A DNA stretch of 6,234 nucleotides from CAZVFX01 sp964626565 (GTDB lineage Bacteria > Myxococcota_A > UBA9042 > CAIXZC01): the NCBI GenBank assembly GCA_964626565.1, contig CAZVFX010000232.1:1-6234 (forward strand), given 5' to 3'. Under the pieces are notes generated by a model that was given only the letters and a program-made list of their open reading frames with translations, searched no databases and had not been told where the DNA came from. How positions within the stretch are numbered: the first letter of the stretch is position 1; every line of letters starts with the position of its first letter. This document shows positions 5,395-6,234 of the stretch, piece by piece. The position numbers and the translations under genes are program-made.

Positions 5395-6234
5395 GTGTAC
5401 TCAGGTAGTTCGGTAGCACGGTTGGTTGTTGCTCTTGGGCTTCTTCAGCCCGCGGCTTGTTCATCAGGCAGCGGCGGAGGGGTGGCGGATGGGGACGCTA
5501 CAGTCAAGTTAGCTGATGGGTTCTGGCCGGGCGGGGATGGCGCTGGAGACATGCCGGACGACATCCTGTTGTGCGAGCCGGGGGTCCGTTCCTGTGAGGG
5601 TGCGACCGCGCAGGTCTGCACCAGCGATGGCACCGCCTGGGAAGAGATCGAGAAGTGTGACATCGAATGTTGGGCAGGCTGGTGTGCCCTTGTTGTCGAT
5701 TCCGGCACACATACTGGAGAGATCGATGCGCCCGGGCAGGCAGTCATATTCCGCGGCACTGTGGTCGTGGGAGCCTACGACGGGCAGTCTCTGGCGGGCC
5801 GACTGAGAGTAGAGGCCGAGGCGATTCTCGTGGAAGGGGTGATTGACGCGACGGGCTCCGGCTACGGCGGCGGTGGTGGCGGTGGCGGTGGTGGCGGCGG
5901 ACATGGCAACAAGGTCCACGGAGTTTCGGGTTTTGGTGGCCAGGGAGCGGTGCCGGGCGGCTCCGGTGCGGCTGCCGACGCGTGCGGGAATGAAGAGTTC
6001 GGCGCTACGGGCGGCAAAGGAGGCAAGGGCGGGGGCAGCTCAGCCGGGGCCGGCGGTGGTGGTGGAGCTTGCAACAAGCCCGACCAGACAGGGGCGGGAA
6101 GTGACGGCAGTGACGGTCAGTCGGGTGGTTACGCAGAGCCCGGTGTCAACGGAGACGACAGCACCAACGACGCGGTGTGGATGGGCTCTGGCGGCGGTGG
6201 CGGCGGCGGTGGTTCGGGAGGCGGCAGCGGTCAC
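5395..6234 (+). CDS. Glycine-rich lipoprotein with six-cysteine module (partial, continues past the window)
   Basis: The frame is open from GTG 5395 to the window end, giving 280 residues and no stop. The N-terminus has Arg9, a hydrophobic core (LVVALGLL, 10-17) and QPAAC with Cys22, a lipobox with Pro instead of the usual Leu at -3; export and lipidation are likely. A Gly/Asp-rich linker follows. Residues 60-97 hold six cysteines (C60, C67, C75, C88, C92, C97), including QVCTSDGTAW, like the small cysteine modules common in secreted deltaproteobacterial proteins. Residues 100-155 are strand-like (AVIFRGTVVVGA, LRVEAEAILVEGVIDATG) and resemble the start of a beta-helix or beta-roll. Low-complexity sequence follows, with a run of 12 Gly at 158-169 and further Gly runs at about 228-232 and 265-272. 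It is transcribed divergently from the OmpA-kinase operon, with its own promoter and ribosome binding site. It is probably a surface or matrix protein; I do not recognise a named family. The alternative start is ATG 5377. Confidence 0.82.
   Translation, partial: MYSGSSVARLVVALGLLQPAACSSGSGGGVADGDATVKLADGFWPGGDGAGDMPDDILLCEPGVRSCEGATAQVCTSDGTAWEEIEKCDIECWAGWCALVVDSGTHTGEIDAPGQAVIFRGTVVVGAYDGQSLAGRLRVEAEAILVEGVIDATGSGYGGGGGGGGGGGGHGNKVHGVSGFGGQGAVPGGSGAAADACGNEEFGATGGKGGKGGGSSAGAGGGGGACNKPDQTGAGSDGSDGQSGGYAEPGVNGDDSTNDAVWMGSGGGGGGGGSGGGSGH
5866..5901 (+). repeat. GGN triplet tract encoding twelve glycines
   Basis: Twelve consecutive GGC/GGT/GGA codons encode residues 158-169 of the lipoprotein. 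Related GGN runs occur near 6052-6066 and 6187-6210. Codon use is mixed, so the tract is an imperfect microsatellite. Slippage by whole triplets would change the length of the glycine linker without breaking the frame. Confidence 0.8.

Noticed and set aside
5509..6077. Minus-strand open frames including a proline-rich one
   Set aside because: The proline runs are the reverse complement of the glycine codons of the plus-strand lipoprotein, which has promoter, ribosome binding site and signal sequence.

Overview
The window looks like part of a chromosome from a deltaproteobacterium-like lineage (Myxococcota, Bradymonadota or a relative). I infer this from the combination of gene types, not from any marker gene: a Hanks-type kinase with an N-terminal zinc ribbon, an OmpA protein with a thrombospondin type 3 calcium motif, a secreted RCC1 propeller protein, and a lipoprotein with a six-cysteine module followed by glycine-rich sequence. 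The DNA is GC-rich in the genes and AT-rich only in the divergent promoter region near 5230-5330. No tRNA, rRNA, CRISPR array, transposase or phage gene is visible.

Layout. Four genes lie on the minus strand and read leftwards from about 5214: an OmpA/TSP3 peptidoglycan-binding protein (4663-5214), a transmembrane serine/threonine kinase (2644-4650), a secreted TPR-PEGA-RCC1 propeller protein (940-2628) and a small secreted protein made of two nearly identical domains (178-828). The first three are separated by only 12 and 15 bp, so they are very probably one operon. The fourth follows after 111 bp, which contain a possible promoter of its own. Positions 1-177 are non-coding and hold a 24-bp tandem repeat and two small hairpins.

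On the plus strand a divergent gene starts at 5395 with a GTG codon and runs off the right edge of the window. It encodes a lipoprotein with six cysteines and long glycine runs. It has the clearest expression signals in the window: a near-consensus promoter (TTGTCC, 17 bp, TATACT) and a GGAGG ribosome binding site 5 nt before the GTG.

The 180-bp divergent region also holds a perfect 6-bp inverted repeat (5291-5307). It overlaps the best candidate -35 box of the minus-strand operon and lies upstream of the plus-strand promoter, so it is a candidate operator for both units.

Functional reading (inference). All five products carry a signal peptide, a lipoprotein signal or a transmembrane segment. 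A peptidoglycan-anchored OmpA protein, a kinase with its catalytic domain in the cytoplasm and a long charged tail in the periplasm, and a disulfide-rich propeller that probably binds a partner could form an envelope-sensing phosphorylation system. The two-domain secreted protein and the divergent lipoprotein would be envelope or surface clients. No substrate or ligand can be read from the sequence. A second anomaly at DNA level is a GC-rich 12-mer present four times, twice in the non-coding end and once in each of two genes in different reading frames.
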